This document shows, in pieces, positions 14,718-24,546 of a DNA stretch of 64,000 nt (position 1 is its first letter; every line of letters starts with the position of its first letter). The notes beneath the pieces were generated by a model that did no database searches, was not told the origin of the DNA, and was given only the letters and a program-made list of their open reading frames with translations. This DNA comes from Paenibacillus sp. Soil750. Its GTDB lineage: Bacteria > Bacillota > Bacilli > Paenibacillales > NBRC-103111. The stretch is from the NCBI RefSeq assembly GCF_001428045.1, contig NZ_LMSD01000043.1, forward strand, positions 1 to 64,000. Reading direction: 5' to 3'. The position numbers were made by a program, and so were the translations under genes.

Positions 14718-15705
14718 TGCAATGGGCGGAGATCATGCGCCTAAGATCGTAGTTGAGGGTGCTCTCGCAGCGGCGAAAGAGTGGAAGGACGTACATATCA
14801 TTCTAGTCGGTAACAGCGCAGCGATAGAAGCTCACCTCACAGAGAGGCCGGATAACCTAACGATTCGTCACGCGGAAGAAGTTATTGAAGCCGAAGATGA
14901 GCCGGTTAAAGCGGTTCGTCGGAAGAAAGACGCTTCCATGGTTGTGGCAGGAAGACTAGTTCGAGAGAAAGAAGCAGAAGCTATGATTTCTGCAGGCAAT
15001 ACTGGGGCATTAATGACAACTGGATTGCTTGTTGTAGGAAGAATTCCTGGTATTGAACGACCAGCATTAGCACCAATGATCCCGACGATGGACGGTCATG
15101 GCGTGCTTGCCTTGGATTTAGGAGCGAATATGGATGCAACCCCAGAACAATTAATCCAATATGCGATTATGGGCAGCATTTATCGTTCCAAAGTACATGG
15201 TGTTGACAAACCACGCGTAGGATTGTTGAATGTAGGGACGGAATCGACCAAAGGGAATGAATTAACCAAAGCAGCATATCCTTTATTGGAACAAGCTCCG
15301 ATTTATTTTGTAGGTAATGTCGAGTCTTCGCAGGTACTGCGCGCGCAATGTGACGTCATTGTTTGCGATGGATTTGCTGGAAATATTATGCTGAAAACAT
15401 TGGAGGGCGCTGCGTCCACCATTTTCTCAGCTTTAAAGCAGGAATTTACGAAATCCATCTTCACCAAGCTTGCAGCAGCCGTGTTGAAGCCTGGGTTGAC
15501 GCAATTCCGTAAGAAGTTGGATTATAATGAACATGGAGCTGCACCTTTTCTAGGTATTGATGGACTAGTCCTCAAAAGTCATGGTTCATCCGATGCAAAT
15601 GCCATTAAGAATGCTGTACGTCAAGCAAGAATCGCATTACAAAATGATTTGGTTGGCACCATATCTGCCGAAATTAGCCGCGGGAAGCGAGATATAACAA
15701 CATGA
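14701..15705 (+). CDS. plsX: Phosphate acyltransferase PlsX
   Basis: 334 residues, normal length. PlsX makes acyl-phosphate from acyl-ACP and phosphate, feeding PlsY in phospholipid synthesis at the membrane. It begins with the family signature MRIAIDAMGGDHAP and shows the SAGNTGA motif (about 97-103) and LNVGTESTKGNE (about 178-189). The ribosome binding site GGGAGGA lies inside the end of fapR. It overlaps fabH by the ATGA arrangement. Confidence 0.96.
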   Translation: MRIAIDAMGGDHAPKIVVEGALAAAKEWKDVHIILVGNSAAIEAHLTERPDNLTIRHAEEVIEAEDEPVKAVRRKKDASMVVAGRLVREKEAEAMISAGNTGALMTTGLLVVGRIPGIERPALAPMIPTMDGHGVLALDLGANMDATPEQLIQYAIMGSIYRSKVHGVDKPRVGLLNVGTESTKGNELTKAAYPLLEQAPIYFVGNVESSQVLRAQCDVIVCDGFAGNIMLKTLEGAASTIFSALKQEFTKSIFTKLAAAVLKPGLTQFRKKLDYNEHGAAPFLGIDGLVLKSHGSSDANAIKNAVRQARIALQNDLVGTISAEISRGKRDITT

Positions 15706-16688
15706 ACTTAATACCAGTTGGGGTACTCGGAACGGGTAAATATGTACCAGAACGTATTTTAACAAATCAAGAACTAGAGACCATGGTGGAAACGAATGAT
15801 GAGTGGATCGTGTCCCGAACAGGCATCCGTGAAAGAAGAATCGCTGCAGAAGGACAAGCTACGTCTGATCTCTGCTTTGAAGCTTCCAAAGTAGCGCTGT
15901 CGAATGCAGGGATTACAGCAGATCAACTGGATTTGATCATTGTAGCAACGATTACACCGGATATGTCATTCCCATCAACAGCATGTATTCTTCAAGAGAA
16001 ACTGGGAGCGAAGAAAGCAGCGGCGTTTGACTTATCCGCAGCTTGTTCAGGTTTCGTCTATGGACTAGCGAATGCCACTAATTTCATCGCGACAGGTACA
16101 TATAAATACGCGCTTGTCATTGGCGCAGATTGTTTGTCCAAAATTACCGATTACACGGACCGCAATACCTGCATTTTATTTGGAGATGGAGCGGGGGCAG
16201 TTGTAATTGGCGAAGTGCCGGAAGAAAGAGGCTTCAAATCCTTCGAATTAGGCGCTGACGGTACCGGAGGTCCTCTTCTGAAAATTGAGGGCGGCGGTTC
16301 CCGGAATCCGGCTTCACAGAACTCTCTTGACCAACGTTTGCATTACATCTACATGGCAGGCGCTGAGGTATTCAAGTTTGCTGTTCGCATTATGGGGAAT
16401 GCTGCGGATGAAGCTCTTCGCAAAGCGGGCTGGGAGAAAACCGATATTGATCTGCTTGTACCTCACCAAGCCAATATGAGAATTATTCAATCCTCACTGA
16501 ATCGCTTGGAATTGTCCGAAGACAAATGTATGATTAACTTGGACAAGTACGGTAATATGTCAGCTGCTTCCATTCCAGTTGCATTGGCAGAAGCTTCCGA
16601 ACAAGGTAGATTAAACGAAGGTGATCGACTTATCTTAGTTGGATTTGGCGGCGGACTTACTTGGGGTGCGACAGCTTTAGTATGGTAA
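15702..16688 (+). CDS. fabH: 3-oxoacyl-ACP synthase III (FabH)
   Basis: 328 residues. FabH starts fatty acid elongation by condensing acyl-CoA with malonyl-ACP. In spore-forming Firmicutes it often prefers branched short acyl-CoA. The catalytic triad is present: C115 in SAACSGF, H255 in PHQAN, and N285 in KYGNMS. The start codon overlaps the plsX stop by four bases. Sequence alone does not tell the primer preference. Confidence 0.96.
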   Translation: MNLIPVGVLGTGKYVPERILTNQELETMVETNDEWIVSRTGIRERRIAAEGQATSDLCFEASKVALSNAGITADQLDLIIVATITPDMSFPSTACILQEKLGAKKAAAFDLSAACSGFVYGLANATNFIATGTYKYALVIGADCLSKITDYTDRNTCILFGDGAGAVVIGEVPEERGFKSFELGADGTGGPLLKIEGGGSRNPASQNSLDQRLHYIYMAGAEVFKFAVRIMGNAADEALRKAGWEKTDIDLLVPHQANMRIIQSSLNRLELSEDKCMINLDKYGNMSAASIPVALAEASEQGRLNEGDRLILVGFGGGLTWGATALVW

Positions 16689-16757
16689 GTAGCTAGATGA
16701 CTTATTTTAATGTGAAAAAATGACTGAATATATCGTGGAAGGGGATCCTTTTCTCGT

Positions 16758-17708
16758 ATGGGTAAAATAGCATTTGTATTTCCGGGCCAAGGCTCACAAT
16801 CCGTTGGTATGGGAGCTGACCTATATGGCGCGTTGCCAGCAGCCAAGGACTATTTCGACCGCGCGAATGAAGCGCTAGGTTTTTCTTTGTCTGATCTGAT
16901 CTTCCAAGGTCCAGAGGACCAGCTGAAGATCACGTACCACACGCAGCCCGCGCTGCTCACGACAAGCATCGCTTGTCTGGAGGCGTTCAAGGCTGCTGGC
17001 ATCACCCCCGACTATGTCGCAGGACATAGTCTGGGTGAGTACAGCGGGCTCGTCGCAGCCGGCGTGCTCGCGTTCGAAGACGCGGTCCGCACGGTGCGTG
17101 CCCGCGGCGAGTTCATGGAGCAGGCCGTCCCTGGCGGCCTGGGTGCCATGGCAGCCGTGCTGGGAGCCGAGCGCGGAGCGCTAACGGAGCTTTGCACGGC
17201 AATCACAAACGGCGGCTCCGTCGTGGAGCTCGCCAATGTGAACTGCCCGGGACAGATTGTCGTCTCGGGCAGTAAGGAAGGCGTTGCAGCGGTTGTTGAG
17301 CGCTGCAAGGAAGCTGGCGCGAAGCGTGCCATCCCGCTTGAAGTGAGCGGGCCGTTTCACTCGTCCCTCATGAAGCCAGCCTCGGAGCGCCTCGCAGAGG
17401 TGCTCGCGTCCATCGAGATGAAGGATGCAGCGGTGCCCGTTGTGGCCAACGTAACGGCTCGTCCTGTGACCCAGCCGAGCGATATTCGCGGCTTGCTGGT
17501 GGAGCAGGTGTATTCCCCTGTACTTTGGGAAGACACGATCACGTACTTGATCAGCCAAGGTGTAGATACGTTCATCGAGTTAGGCTCGGGAACGGTGCTT
17601 GCCGGCTTAATCAAGAAAGTCGACAAAACGGTGAAAACCGTGTCAATCGGCAGCCTGGAAGCGCTGGACAAGTACAAGCAGGAGGTGCTCAATCATGTTA
17701 ACGGGTAA
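16758..17708 (+). CDS. fabD: Malonyl-CoA:ACP transacylase
   Basis: 316 residues. FabD moves malonyl from CoA to acyl carrier protein. The Q-G-S-Q motif (11-14), the catalytic S91 in GHSLGEYSG and H201 in GPFHSS are present. The middle (about 16.9-17.6 kb) is much more GC-rich than fabH and fabG on either side, with GCC, GGC, CTC and CGC codons favoured. This suggests recombination with a GC-richer relative or local codon bias. It overlaps fabG by 14 bases. Confidence 0.96.
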   Translation: MGKIAFVFPGQGSQSVGMGADLYGALPAAKDYFDRANEALGFSLSDLIFQGPEDQLKITYHTQPALLTTSIACLEAFKAAGITPDYVAGHSLGEYSGLVAAGVLAFEDAVRTVRARGEFMEQAVPGGLGAMAAVLGAERGALTELCTAITNGGSVVELANVNCPGQIVVSGSKEGVAAVVERCKEAGAKRAIPLEVSGPFHSSLMKPASERLAEVLASIEMKDAAVPVVANVTARPVTQPSDIRGLLVEQVYSPVLWEDTITYLISQGVDTFIELGSGTVLAGLIKKVDKTVKTVSIGSLEALDKYKQEVLNHVNG

Positions 17709-18435
17709 AGTGGCGCTAGTCACAGGAGCTTCACGTGGCATTGGGCGGGCAATTGCTTTGCATTTGGCCGAGCATGGGGCTGATGTTGTGGTCAACTACG
17801 CAGGTAGTGAAGCCGCTGCTGGTGAGGTTGTAGCTGCGATTGAAGCGATGGGTCGCAAAGCAATTAAATTGCGCGCAGACGTGAGCAGCTATCAAGAATC
17901 TGACGATCTTGTGAAGCAAACGTTAGAAGTTTTTGGTAAGATTGATATTCTCGTGAATAATGCGGGTATAACAAGAGACAATTTAATCATGCGAATGAAA
18001 GAAGAAGAATTCGATCAAGTGATCGCTACTAATCTCAAAGGCGTGTTCAACTGTGTCAAAGCTGTTACACGTCCGATGATGAAGCAGCGTTTCGGTCGAA
18101 TTATCAATATATCTTCTGTAGTTGGTGTGCTCGGTAACCCCGGTCAAGCCAACTATGTAGCAGCAAAAGCAGGTGTAATCGGACTCACGAAAGCTACAGC
18201 GAGAGAGCTATCCTCGCGTGGCATTACCGTGAACGCCGTTGCGCCAGGCTTTATTGAAACCGATATGACAGACAAATTGTCTGCTGAGATGCGTGAACAC
18301 ATGCTGAAGCAAATTCCGCTGGAACGCCTAGGCCAACCTGAGGAAATTGCGAAGGTAGTTCGCTTCTTAGCTTCTGACGATGCCTCTTACATGACAGGGC
18401 AAACGCTCCATGTAGATGGCGGAATGTACATGTAA
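17695..18435 (+). CDS. fabG: 3-oxoacyl-ACP reductase
   Basis: 246 residues, classical short-chain dehydrogenase. It reduces beta-ketoacyl-ACP with NADPH in the elongation cycle. The cofactor motif GASRGIG is at 11-17, NNAG at 88-91, and the catalytic S141, Y154 and K158 are in place. The C-terminal D-G-G-M-Y-M end is typical. It starts inside the end of fabD. Confidence 0.96.
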   Translation: MLTGKVALVTGASRGIGRAIALHLAEHGADVVVNYAGSEAAAGEVVAAIEAMGRKAIKLRADVSSYQESDDLVKQTLEVFGKIDILVNNAGITRDNLIMRMKEEEFDQVIATNLKGVFNCVKAVTRPMMKQRFGRIINISSVVGVLGNPGQANYVAAKAGVIGLTKATARELSSRGITVNAVAPGFIETDMTDKLSAEMREHMLKQIPLERLGQPEEIAKVVRFLASDDASYMTGQTLHVDGGMYM

Positions 18436-18448
18436 GTTTCTGTAAAAT

Positions 18449-18498
18449 GAGAATCTCAAAATTGTCTACTGGCAATCTGTCAAAGATTCTCGTATAAT
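18449..18498 (+). promoter_or_regulatory. acpP promoter region with inverted repeat
   Basis: TATAAT (18493-18498) has TGGCAA 17 bases upstream as a weak -35. An inverted repeat GAGAATCT (18449-18456) and AGATTCTC (18484-18491) brackets the -35 and abuts the -10, so it could be a regulator site. It does not match the FapR consensus. Confidence 0.5.
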
Positions 18499-18520
18499 AC
18501 CAAATGAGGAGGTGAACCGG

Positions 18521-18754
18521 ATGTCCGACGTATTGGATCGTGTTAAACGAATTGTAGTCGATCGTCTAGGGGTTGATGAAGCTGAAGTCACCCTCGAAGC
18601 ATCTTTCAAAGAAGACCTAGGTGCTGATTCTCTCGATGTAGTTGAATTAGTAATGGAATTAGAAGATGAGTTCGATTTAGAAATTTCAGATGAAGATGCT
18701 GAGAAGATTACGACAGTAGGAGAAGTTACGAATTACATAAAATCTCATACGTAA
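18521..18754 (+). CDS. acpP: Acyl carrier protein
   Basis: 77 residues from the ATG at 18521, which has AGGAGGTGA upstream; a GTG at 18512 inside that site is not the start. It is an acidic four-helix protein carrying growing acyl chains on a phosphopantetheine arm attached to S37, in the GADSLD motif. It lies between fabG and fabF and has its own promoter candidate, fitting the need for high expression. Confidence 0.97.
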   Translation: MSDVLDRVKRIVVDRLGVDEAEVTLEASFKEDLGADSLDVVELVMELEDEFDLEISDEDAEKITTVGEVTNYIKSHT

Positions 18755-18764
18755 TAGTCTACAG

Positions 18765-18791
18765 AGTCCCGTTTCTAATAAAGACGGGACT
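18765..18791 (+). other. Hairpin between acpP and fabF
   Basis: AGTCCCGT (18765-18772) pairs with ACGGGACT (18784-18791). No true T-run follows, only TCTCTCC. It may be a weak terminator or an mRNA end that makes acpP transcript more abundant than fabF. Confidence 0.5.
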
Positions 18792-18845
18792 TCTCTCCAT
18801 TCTCACTAATAAAAAATATGAATGACTACATAGAAGGTGGTACAA

Positions 18846-20081
18846 ATGAACAGAGTTGTAATTACAGGTATGGGCGTAGTTACTGCCCTTGGTCAAGATC
18901 TAGAAACTTTCTGGGGAAACCTCTCATCAGGTAAATCTGGAGTAGGTTTGATTGAAAATTTTGATGTAAGCGAATACCCAACACAGATAGCCGCTGAGAT
19001 CAAAGATTTCAATATTGAGAACTATGTGGATCGCAAGGAATCTCGCCGGATGGACCGTTTCGTTCAATTCGCAGTTGCAGGTGCTTTAAATGCACTCAAG
19101 GATGCGAATTTGAATGTGAAGGAAGATACGGATCCGGAGCGCGTAGGTGTTTCAGTAGGATCAGGCATTGGCGGTTTGAATACATGGGAAGAGCAGCATC
19201 GGATTTTGTTAGAAAAGGGTCCTAAACGTGTTTCTCCTTTCTTTATCCCGATGATGATTGCGAACATGGCATCTGGTCATGTATCGATGGTCACGGGTGC
19301 GAAAGGGCCGAACTCCACAGCTGTAACGGCTTGTGCAACCGGCACGCACTCCATTGGTGACTCTTTCAAAATGATACAACGTGGCGATGCAGACGTGATG
19401 ATTTGTGGTGGTGCTGAAGCGACGATTACGCCGATTGGTGTAGCAGGTTTCTGCGCACTGCGTGCAATGTCAACGCGCAATGAAGAGCCGCATTTGGCAA
19501 GTCGTCCTTTTGATACAGGTCGCGATGGCTTTGTTATGGGTGAAGGCGCTGGTGTACTCATTCTGGAGTCACTCGAGCATGCTCAGAAGCGTGGCGCACG
19601 CATCTATGCAGAAGTTATCGGCTACGGCATGAGCGGCGACGCTTATCATATGACAGATCCAGATCCAGATGGCGCTGCACGTTGTATGGTGAAAGCAATT
19701 AAGGACGCAGGGATTACACCTGATGCGATTTCTTACATCAACGCACACGGAACATCAACACCTGTAGGAGATAAGTCAGAGACGATTGCCATCAAGAAAG
19801 CACTAGGCGAGCATGCCTACAAGGTTGCAGTTAGCTCGACGAAGTCCATGACAGGTCATTTACTTGGCGCTGCTGGTGGTGTGGAAGCTGTTATTTGTGG
19901 ATTAACAATTGCGAATAGCCTTATTGCTCCAACAATCAACTTAGACAACCAAGATCCAGAATGTGATCTGGATTATGTGCCTAATAAAGCGCGTGAAGCG
20001 GACGTAGCTATTGCGATGTCGAACTCCTTTGGTTTCGGTGGTCATAATGCAACGATCATCATGAAAAAATTTCAAGCATAA
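18846..20081 (+). CDS. fabF: 3-oxoacyl-ACP synthase II (FabF)
   Basis: 411 residues from the ATG at 18846, with GAAGGTGG upstream; a GTG at 18837 lies inside that site. It carries out chain elongation by condensing acyl-ACP with malonyl-ACP. The catalytic residues C163 (TACATGTHS), H301 (NAHGTST) and H338 (KSMTGHLLG) are present. Confidence 0.96.
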   Translation: MNRVVITGMGVVTALGQDLETFWGNLSSGKSGVGLIENFDVSEYPTQIAAEIKDFNIENYVDRKESRRMDRFVQFAVAGALNALKDANLNVKEDTDPERVGVSVGSGIGGLNTWEEQHRILLEKGPKRVSPFFIPMMIANMASGHVSMVTGAKGPNSTAVTACATGTHSIGDSFKMIQRGDADVMICGGAEATITPIGVAGFCALRAMSTRNEEPHLASRPFDTGRDGFVMGEGAGVLILESLEHAQKRGARIYAEVIGYGMSGDAYHMTDPDPDGAARCMVKAIKDAGITPDAISYINAHGTSTPVGDKSETIAIKKALGEHAYKVAVSSTKSMTGHLLGAAGGVEAVICGLTIANSLIAPTINLDNQDPECDLDYVPNKAREADVAIAMSNSFGFGGHNATIIMKKFQA

Positions 20082-20126
20082 TTACCATGCCTGCGACGAA
20101 AGATAACGGAATATCATTCTCTCCGG

Positions 20127-20843
20127 GTGGTGAAGTACGACGTGAACCGTGAAATTAAAGATTTACAGAAGCAGTTAGGTGTTTCTTTTCGCAAAATGGA
20201 GCTGTTGAAGCAAGCTTTCACACACTCTTCCTATGTGAATGAGCACCGGATTGCTGGACATAAAGATAACGAACGGCTTGAGTTTCTTGGAGATGCCGTA
20301 CTAGAATTAACAGTTTCGGAATTTTTATATGAATCTTATCCTGGGCGTTCAGAAGGTGAATTAACGAAGCTGAGGGCATCCATAGTCTGCGAGCCATCGC
20401 TCGTGACATTTGCCGAAGATTTGGATTTTGGATCTTTTGTCTTACTAGGCAAAGGGGAAGAGTTGACGGGAGGACGCTCTCGGCCAGCCTTGTTGGCTGA
20501 TGTGTTTGAATCCTTTGTTGGCGCTTTATATCTAGACCAAGGATTGGATACGGTTAAGGTGTTTCTACAGAAGCATGTTTTCGCCAAAATCTCAAGTGAG
20601 GGCAAACTGCTTGTGATTGACTATAAGACGCAATTGCAAGAGCATACCCAACATCATAATATGGGTTCCTTGGAATACCGGATTGTGAATGAACGTGGGC
20701 CTGCACATGAGCGAGAGTTCGTTGCAGAAGTGCACATGGATGGCGAGCTTCTGGGAACCGGTGCAGGTCGTTCTAAGAAAGAGGCGGAACAGCAGGCTGC
20801 TGCTGGTGCACTGTCCAAATTAAACGTAACCGTACTACGATAG
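20127..20843 (+). CDS. rnc: Ribonuclease III
   Basis: 238 residues from the first GTG. RNase III cuts double-stranded RNA in rRNA maturation and mRNA decay. The catalytic signature NERLEFLGDAVLEL is at about 48-61, and a double-stranded RNA-binding domain fills the last 70 residues, starting at DYKTQLQE. The start is uncertain: several GTG codons (20127, 20130) follow only a weak CTCCGGG. rnc-smc-ftsY order matches Bacillus. A terminator follows. Confidence 0.95.
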   Translation: MVKYDVNREIKDLQKQLGVSFRKMELLKQAFTHSSYVNEHRIAGHKDNERLEFLGDAVLELTVSEFLYESYPGRSEGELTKLRASIVCEPSLVTFAEDLDFGSFVLLGKGEELTGGRSRPALLADVFESFVGALYLDQGLDTVKVFLQKHVFAKISSEGKLLVIDYKTQLQEHTQHHNMGSLEYRIVNERGPAHEREFVAEVHMDGELLGTGAGRSKKEAEQQAAAGALSKLNVTVLR

Positions 20844-20858
20844 TGGAATATCCAGAAG

Positions 20859-20887
20859 AGGCGGCAGCTGCTGCCTTTTTTGTTTTT
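20859..20887 (+). terminator. Rho-independent terminator after rnc
   Basis: AGGCGGCAG pairs with CTGCTGCCT, with the centre forming the loop, followed by T-rich sequence to 20887. Confidence 0.7.
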
Positions 20888-20937
20888 TTCTCTTATTTTG
20901 ATAGGCGATATGTTACAATACTTTTTGAGGTGAGACC

Positions 20938-23900
20938 ATGTTTTTGAAACGGATCGAATTATCCGGATTTAAATCATTCGCGGATCGGACGGAACTCGAA
21001 TTTGTACGAGGCATAACCGCGGTTGTAGGTCCTAACGGGAGTGGGAAGAGTAATATCTCGGACGGGATCCGTTGGGTTTTAGGGGAACAGAGCGCGAAAT
21101 CTTTGCGTGGCGGTAAAATGGAAGATGTCATTTTCGCTGGCAGTGATGCACGTCGTGCAGTGAATTATGGGGAAGTCTCGCTCACACTGGATAATTCTTC
21201 GCAATCGCTTCCGCTGGACTTTAACGAAGTGACGGTGACGCGTAGGGTACATCGCAATGGCGATAGTGAATATTTGATCAATAAACAACCTTGTCGCTTG
21301 AAGGATATCACGGAGTTGTTCATGGACACTGGTATCGGGAAAGAAGCGTATTCCATTATTGGACAAGGGCGAATTGAAGAAATTTTGAGTACGAAATCCG
21401 AAGATCGTCGAGGCATCTTTGAAGAAGCTTCGGGGATTGTTAAATATAAATCACGTAAGCGCGAAGCGGAGAAGAAATTAAACGATACCGAGCAGAATTT
21501 GCTGCGGATTCACGATTTAGTTTCCGAGCTCGAGGATCAAGTTGAGCCACTTCGTGATCAGGCTGAGAAAGCGATTCGTTTTAAAGAATTGAAGGAAACG
21601 CTCAAGAGCAGTGAGATCTCGATGTATGTCCATCAGATCGATCAGATCTATGTAGCTTGGAATGATGCTACGCAGCTGCTGGAGAAGTTAACGAAAGAGC
21701 AAACAGAGCTGTCTACTATTGTAAACCAACATGATGCGCATTTGGAAAAACATCGTTGGGAAACGCGTAGATTGGAAGAGGAATTAGAAACGCTGCAAGA
21801 AAGTCTGTTAGGATTGAGTGAAGAATTCGAGAAGTGTGAGGGTCACGGTGAGGTTCTCAAAGAACGGAAGAAGAACTATGTGACGAATCATCAGCAACTA
21901 AGCACGACAATCGCGATGCAAGAGCAACGCAAATTAGATAAAGAAGCAGATTTGAGCGAGCAGCGTGATAAAATCATCCATATCGGTGCGCAGTTGTTTG
22001 AATTCCAAGCCAAACTGACGGCTGAGGAACAGCGCTTACAAGGGGTAAGCGGAGGCATCAGTTCATCACCTGAAGATCAGTTGAAGGGTGAATTGTTAGA
22101 AACGCTCAATCGTATGGCACAGTCTCGCAATGAAATTCGCTATGCCGAGCAGCAAATTGAAAGCATTGGGCGCCGATTGGACAGACTTGATGAGGAACGT
22201 CAGAAGTGGGCGGATCAGCGTGAGAGTATAACGCGACGCAAGCAGGAGCTTTCAGCTAAACTACAAGAAACAGTAGGGGACATTGAGAAAGCAAGGCAGG
22301 ACTACGTCCAATTTACCCAAGCGTTAAAGAGTAAGCAAGGGTTGCTGGATGAAGCGCAGACGATGGTGCGGAAATGGGAGCAAAAGCTCGATGCGTTAAT
22401 TTCCCGCCGCGACACCATGAAAGAAATGGCCAATGATTATGATGGCTTCCAACAAGGTGTTAAGGAAGTACTTAAAGCGAAAACACGCAAAGATTTGCGC
22501 GGTATTCGAGGTGCTGTGGCTGAACTTGTCAAAGTGCCTGCTAATGTGGAAGTTGCCATTGAAACAGCACTAGGTGGTGCGCTGCAAAATATTATCGTAG
22601 AGACAGAAGCAGATGGTCGTGAGGCAATTGCCTTCTTGAAGCGTCGTCAAATGGGACGAGCTACTTTCTTGCCGATGAATGTCATTCGTGGACGCTCGAT
22701 ATCTGATCATGAGAGTCAGACGTTGAAAGCGTCGAAGGGTTTTGTCGGGATTGCGGTTGACCTCGTTTCTTTCGATACGACGTATACGAATATATTCTCG
22801 AGTTTATTAGGGAATGTCGTTGTAGCTGAGAGTCTAGAAGATGCCAACCATATCGCTGCCAAAGCGCAATATCGCTACCGTGTCGTGACGCTCGAAGGAG
22901 ATGTTGTTAATCCAGGTGGTTCCATGACAGGCGGAAGCTTGCAAAAGAAATCGACGAATTTGTTGGGGCGCCAACGTCAAATCGAAGAACTGGATGCTGA
23001 GATCGCAACATCGGAGGGGCAGCTTAGTGGTCTTCGAAGTCAATCCAGCTCATTGAAGCGAGAAATTACCGATGAAATGCTGAAGGTCGAACAGCTTCGA
23101 CAATTGGGTGAACAGCAGCGCATAACGGAGCAGCAAATTCGAGCGGAATTGAATCCGTTGGAATCTGAAAGCCGCACAGTTGAAGAGCAGCTGACGCTGG
23201 ATAGCCAAGACAGAAACGCGCTAATGGGTGAACGAACTGATTTCGGCCGTAAAAAAGTCGAAAGCGAAGCGACCCTCGCACAGCTTCAAGAAGAGGAAGC
23301 TTCTCTGGGGCAAGCGATTCGTGATGCCGAGAGCTCACGTAAAGCAAGTGAATCAGAAAAAGAAGAGCTGCAAAGCCAATTGACGGATTTGAAAGTGAAA
23401 GTGGCATCAACTTCACAAGAGAAGCAATCCCTTCAAGATCAACAAAGGCGCTTGCAACAGGATCTAAGTGATGTGGAACGTGAGATTGAAGTCAATCGCG
23501 GTCTATTAACTCAGTTAGAAAGCGATATGGCAACACTTGAACAAGAAACCGTTCTACAAATTGAGCTCTTAAATGATTTGAAGCTTAAGAAGCAGCAATG
23601 TTCTGAAAGTATCGAGTTCAAGCGTGCAGAGCGTATGGACTGGTTACAGAAGCTTGAGCATGGGGAAAATGAGACGCGTACACAGCGTGTCCAGTTGAAG
23701 CAAGTGGAAGAAAATCTCCATCAAACCGAAGTTCGCGTAACGCGTCTTGATGTGGAGCTTGAGAACTTGCTCAAAAAGCTTGCTGAAGAATACGAACTTA
23801 GCTACGAGCTGGCGAAAATGCGTTACCCCGTACCTGAGGATATTCAGGGTACACAGAGTAAAGTGCGCGAGTTGAAACGAGAAATAGCGTCACTAGGCGA

Positions 23901-24513
23901 TGTGAACCTCGGTGCGATTGAAGAATACGCGCGTGTATCTGAACGCTTCGAGTTCTTGAGTTCGCAGAAGGATGATTTGATCGAAGCCAAAACAACCTTG
24001 TACCAAGTCATTCGTGAAATGGATCTAGAGATGTCTAAACGCTTTAAAACGACATTCGATGCGATTCGTTCCCATTTTGGAGTCGTATTTGCGAAGCTAT
24101 TCGGCGGTGGTCGCGCAGATTTGATTCTGTCGGAGCCTGAGAACATGCTTGACACGGGCATTGAGATTGTGGCTCAGCCGCCAGGCAAAAAGCTGCAAAA
24201 CCTACAATTGCTATCCGGTGGCGAGCGTGCATTGACTGCTATTGCGCTCTTGTTCTCCATTATTCGTGTAAAACCAGTGCCATTCTGCGTACTGGATGAG
24301 GTAGAAGCCGCGTTAGACGAGGCGAACGTATCTCGTTTTGCCGAGTATTTACGAGAGTTTTCGGAAATGACGCAATTTATCGTTGTTACACACCGTAAAG
24401 GAACGATGGAAGAAGCAGATGTGTTATATGGCGTCACCATGCAAGAAGGCGGCGTCTCTAAGCTTGTATCGGTTCGACTAGAAGACGAGGAAGCTACGAT
24501 GACGGCGTCATAA
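20938..24513 (+). CDS. smc: Chromosome partition protein Smc
   Basis: 1191 residues, full length for bacterial SMC. It forms the ScpAB-bound ring that condenses and segregates chromosomes. The Walker A motif GPNGSGKS is at 31-38. Two long coiled coils surround a hinge at about 510-670, including the GGSMTGG motif. The signature LSGGERALTA starts at 1092 and Walker B (FCVLDE) is at about 1116-1121. AGGTGAGA precedes the ATG. A possible TACAAT -10 lies at 20917-20922. ftsY follows 33 bases later. Confidence 0.97.
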   Translation: MFLKRIELSGFKSFADRTELEFVRGITAVVGPNGSGKSNISDGIRWVLGEQSAKSLRGGKMEDVIFAGSDARRAVNYGEVSLTLDNSSQSLPLDFNEVTVTRRVHRNGDSEYLINKQPCRLKDITELFMDTGIGKEAYSIIGQGRIEEILSTKSEDRRGIFEEASGIVKYKSRKREAEKKLNDTEQNLLRIHDLVSELEDQVEPLRDQAEKAIRFKELKETLKSSEISMYVHQIDQIYVAWNDATQLLEKLTKEQTELSTIVNQHDAHLEKHRWETRRLEEELETLQESLLGLSEEFEKCEGHGEVLKERKKNYVTNHQQLSTTIAMQEQRKLDKEADLSEQRDKIIHIGAQLFEFQAKLTAEEQRLQGVSGGISSSPEDQLKGELLETLNRMAQSRNEIRYAEQQIESIGRRLDRLDEERQKWADQRESITRRKQELSAKLQETVGDIEKARQDYVQFTQALKSKQGLLDEAQTMVRKWEQKLDALISRRDTMKEMANDYDGFQQGVKEVLKAKTRKDLRGIRGAVAELVKVPANVEVAIETALGGALQNIIVETEADGREAIAFLKRRQMGRATFLPMNVIRGRSISDHESQTLKASKGFVGIAVDLVSFDTTYTNIFSSLLGNVVVAESLEDANHIAAKAQYRYRVVTLEGDVVNPGGSMTGGSLQKKSTNLLGRQRQIEELDAEIATSEGQLSGLRSQSSSLKREITDEMLKVEQLRQLGEQQRITEQQIRAELNPLESESRTVEEQLTLDSQDRNALMGERTDFGRKKVESEATLAQLQEEEASLGQAIRDAESSRKASESEKEELQSQLTDLKVKVASTSQEKQSLQDQQRRLQQDLSDVEREIEVNRGLLTQLESDMATLEQETVLQIELLNDLKLKKQQCSESIEFKRAERMDWLQKLEHGENETRTQRVQLKQVEENLHQTEVRVTRLDVELENLLKKLAEEYELSYELAKMRYPVPEDIQGTQSKVRELKREIASLGDVNLGAIEEYARVSERFEFLSSQKDDLIEAKTTLYQVIREMDLEMSKRFKTTFDAIRSHFGVVFAKLFGGGRADLILSEPENMLDTGIEIVAQPPGKKLQNLQLLSGGERALTAIALLFSIIRVKPVPFCVLDEVEAALDEANVSRFAEYLREFSEMTQFIVVTHRKGTMEEADVLYGVTMQEGGVSKLVSVRLEDEEATMTAS

Positions 24514-24546
24514 GAATAGAAATAGGGGATATATTTAGGAGGAACT

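Noticed and set aside
17012..17558. Several minus-strand frames of 100-125 codons inside fabD
   Set aside because: They arise from the GC-rich patch, which lacks stop codons in all frames.
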